Source: Micromussa lordhowensis (lineage: Eukaryota; Cnidaria; Anthozoa; Scleractinia; Lobophylliidae). Taken from it: 64,000 nucleotides of DNA. A program made the position numbers and the translations under genes. How positions within the stretch are numbered: position 1 is the first letter of the stretch; the number at the start of each line of letters is the position of its first letter. The notes under the pieces are model-generated. The model did no database searches. It saw only the letters and a program-made list of their open reading frames with translations, and was not told the origin of the DNA. The DNA lies in assembly GCA_964020085.1 (NCBI GenBank), contig OZ026606.1:11113297-11177296 (forward strand), read 5' to 3'. Positions 63,424 through 64,000 of this stretch are shown in pieces.

Positions 63424-64000
63424 CAACAGCAACAACAACAACAACTACCTTTATTTACACCTTTCTACTATGAGCGTTACATTTTATATTAATTTAAGGG
63501 CAATAAAATAGAAAAAAAAAGAAGAAGCTAGTCTATTACAGTTTAAAGGTGTCTAGGGGCTAAATAAACTAAAGTTTTCCAGTTGGCCCCTAGCGAAGGA
63601 AAGGTAAATATACTAATTGTAGCAACTACAACAAAGAACAACAACAAATATACACATTTATATCTAAGACAAAAAGAAATAAGCTAATATATAGGCAGAA
63701 TAATATATAGGTAGTCGTAGCATGATTTTACTTGTTAAATTGAGTAAGTAAAACCAAGTTACTAAATTGGTAAGTTACTAAATTGGGTTTTAAGAAGAGA
63801 TTCTTTTACTTTACCAGGAAATGTAAATGTGTTAAGATTTTTCAAGCTAGTTGAAAGATCTTACCACAGGTCAACTACAATTGATGATACAGACTGTTTT
63901 CCAATGTTGGTTCTTGTGCAAATTTTTATTAGTAGCATATCTTGTGTTATAACTGTGAATATCGTTAGCATACTGGAAATAGTTGTCAAAGATGTTTGGT
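63424..64000 (-). mobile_element. LINE 3' end (runs out of the window)
   Basis: On the minus strand, 64000-63770 gives LTIFTVITQDMLLIKICTRT and NIGKQSVSSIVVDLW, wording I associate with the C-terminus of CR1/L2-type reverse transcriptases, with one or two stops. It is followed by a 3' UTR and a (GTT)n tail at 63424-63443. Its tail abuts the last recognisable codon of the integrase-like gene, so it inserted there. Confidence 0.6.

Overview
The window looks like nuclear DNA of an animal, most likely an anthozoan cnidarian (probably a stony coral). The signs are an AT-rich background, short exons with GT-AG introns, many palindromic MITEs and SINEs, and a Polinton with cnidarian-looking genes. 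The organism is inferred; the sequence alone does not name the species.

Layout. 1-17461 (+): the last 22 exons of one intact cellular gene, the secretory-pathway Ca2+/Mn2+ ATPase (SPCA, ATP2C family). Only the first ~60 residues lie outside the window, and the gene ends at a TGA at 17459-17461. Its introns hold retroelement fragments, SINEs, MITEs and a decayed copy of half an exon. About 18.4-27.0 kb is gene-poor with clustered palindromes and SINE copies. 27047-33070 is a tandem array of a 1.35-kb satellite (about 4.5 units). 33.2-39.4 kb holds a reverse-transcriptase scrap, a microsatellite and a long degenerate ~60-bp minisatellite. 39.43-41.66 kb is the integrase end of a BEL/Pao retrotransposon, cut by a 1.18-kb element with a 10-bp target duplication.

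42035-63423 is a nest of insertions that can be unpacked from the sequence. A DDE-integrase-like gene (42035-42235 plus 62561-63423) is split by a transposon (42236-62560) whose flanks both encode Glu-Val. That transposon, about 5.06 kb when emptied, carries an intron-containing gene with a C-terminal PHD finger. Its gene is in turn split by a 15,257-bp Polinton/Maverick (46132-61388) with a perfect 6-bp target duplication. One Polinton gene is split again by a 746-bp MITE at a TA. The 3' end of the integrase-like gene is cut by a LINE tail that runs out of the window.

The Polinton encodes protein-primed-type DNA polymerase B, integrase, packaging ATPase, double-jelly-roll-like major capsid, penton-like minor capsid and several small membrane or coiled-coil proteins. 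I could not find the usual cysteine protease. Nearly every long gene has frameshifts or stops, while the cellular SPCA exons have none, so this is most simply a decayed endogenous virus-like element. The most striking features are its ends. Each inverted repeat terminates in a ~100-116 bp palindrome, and the asymmetric hairpin tip is in opposite configuration at the two ends (flip/flop-like). A compact, GC-rich multibranch RNA fold also sits inside the left arm.
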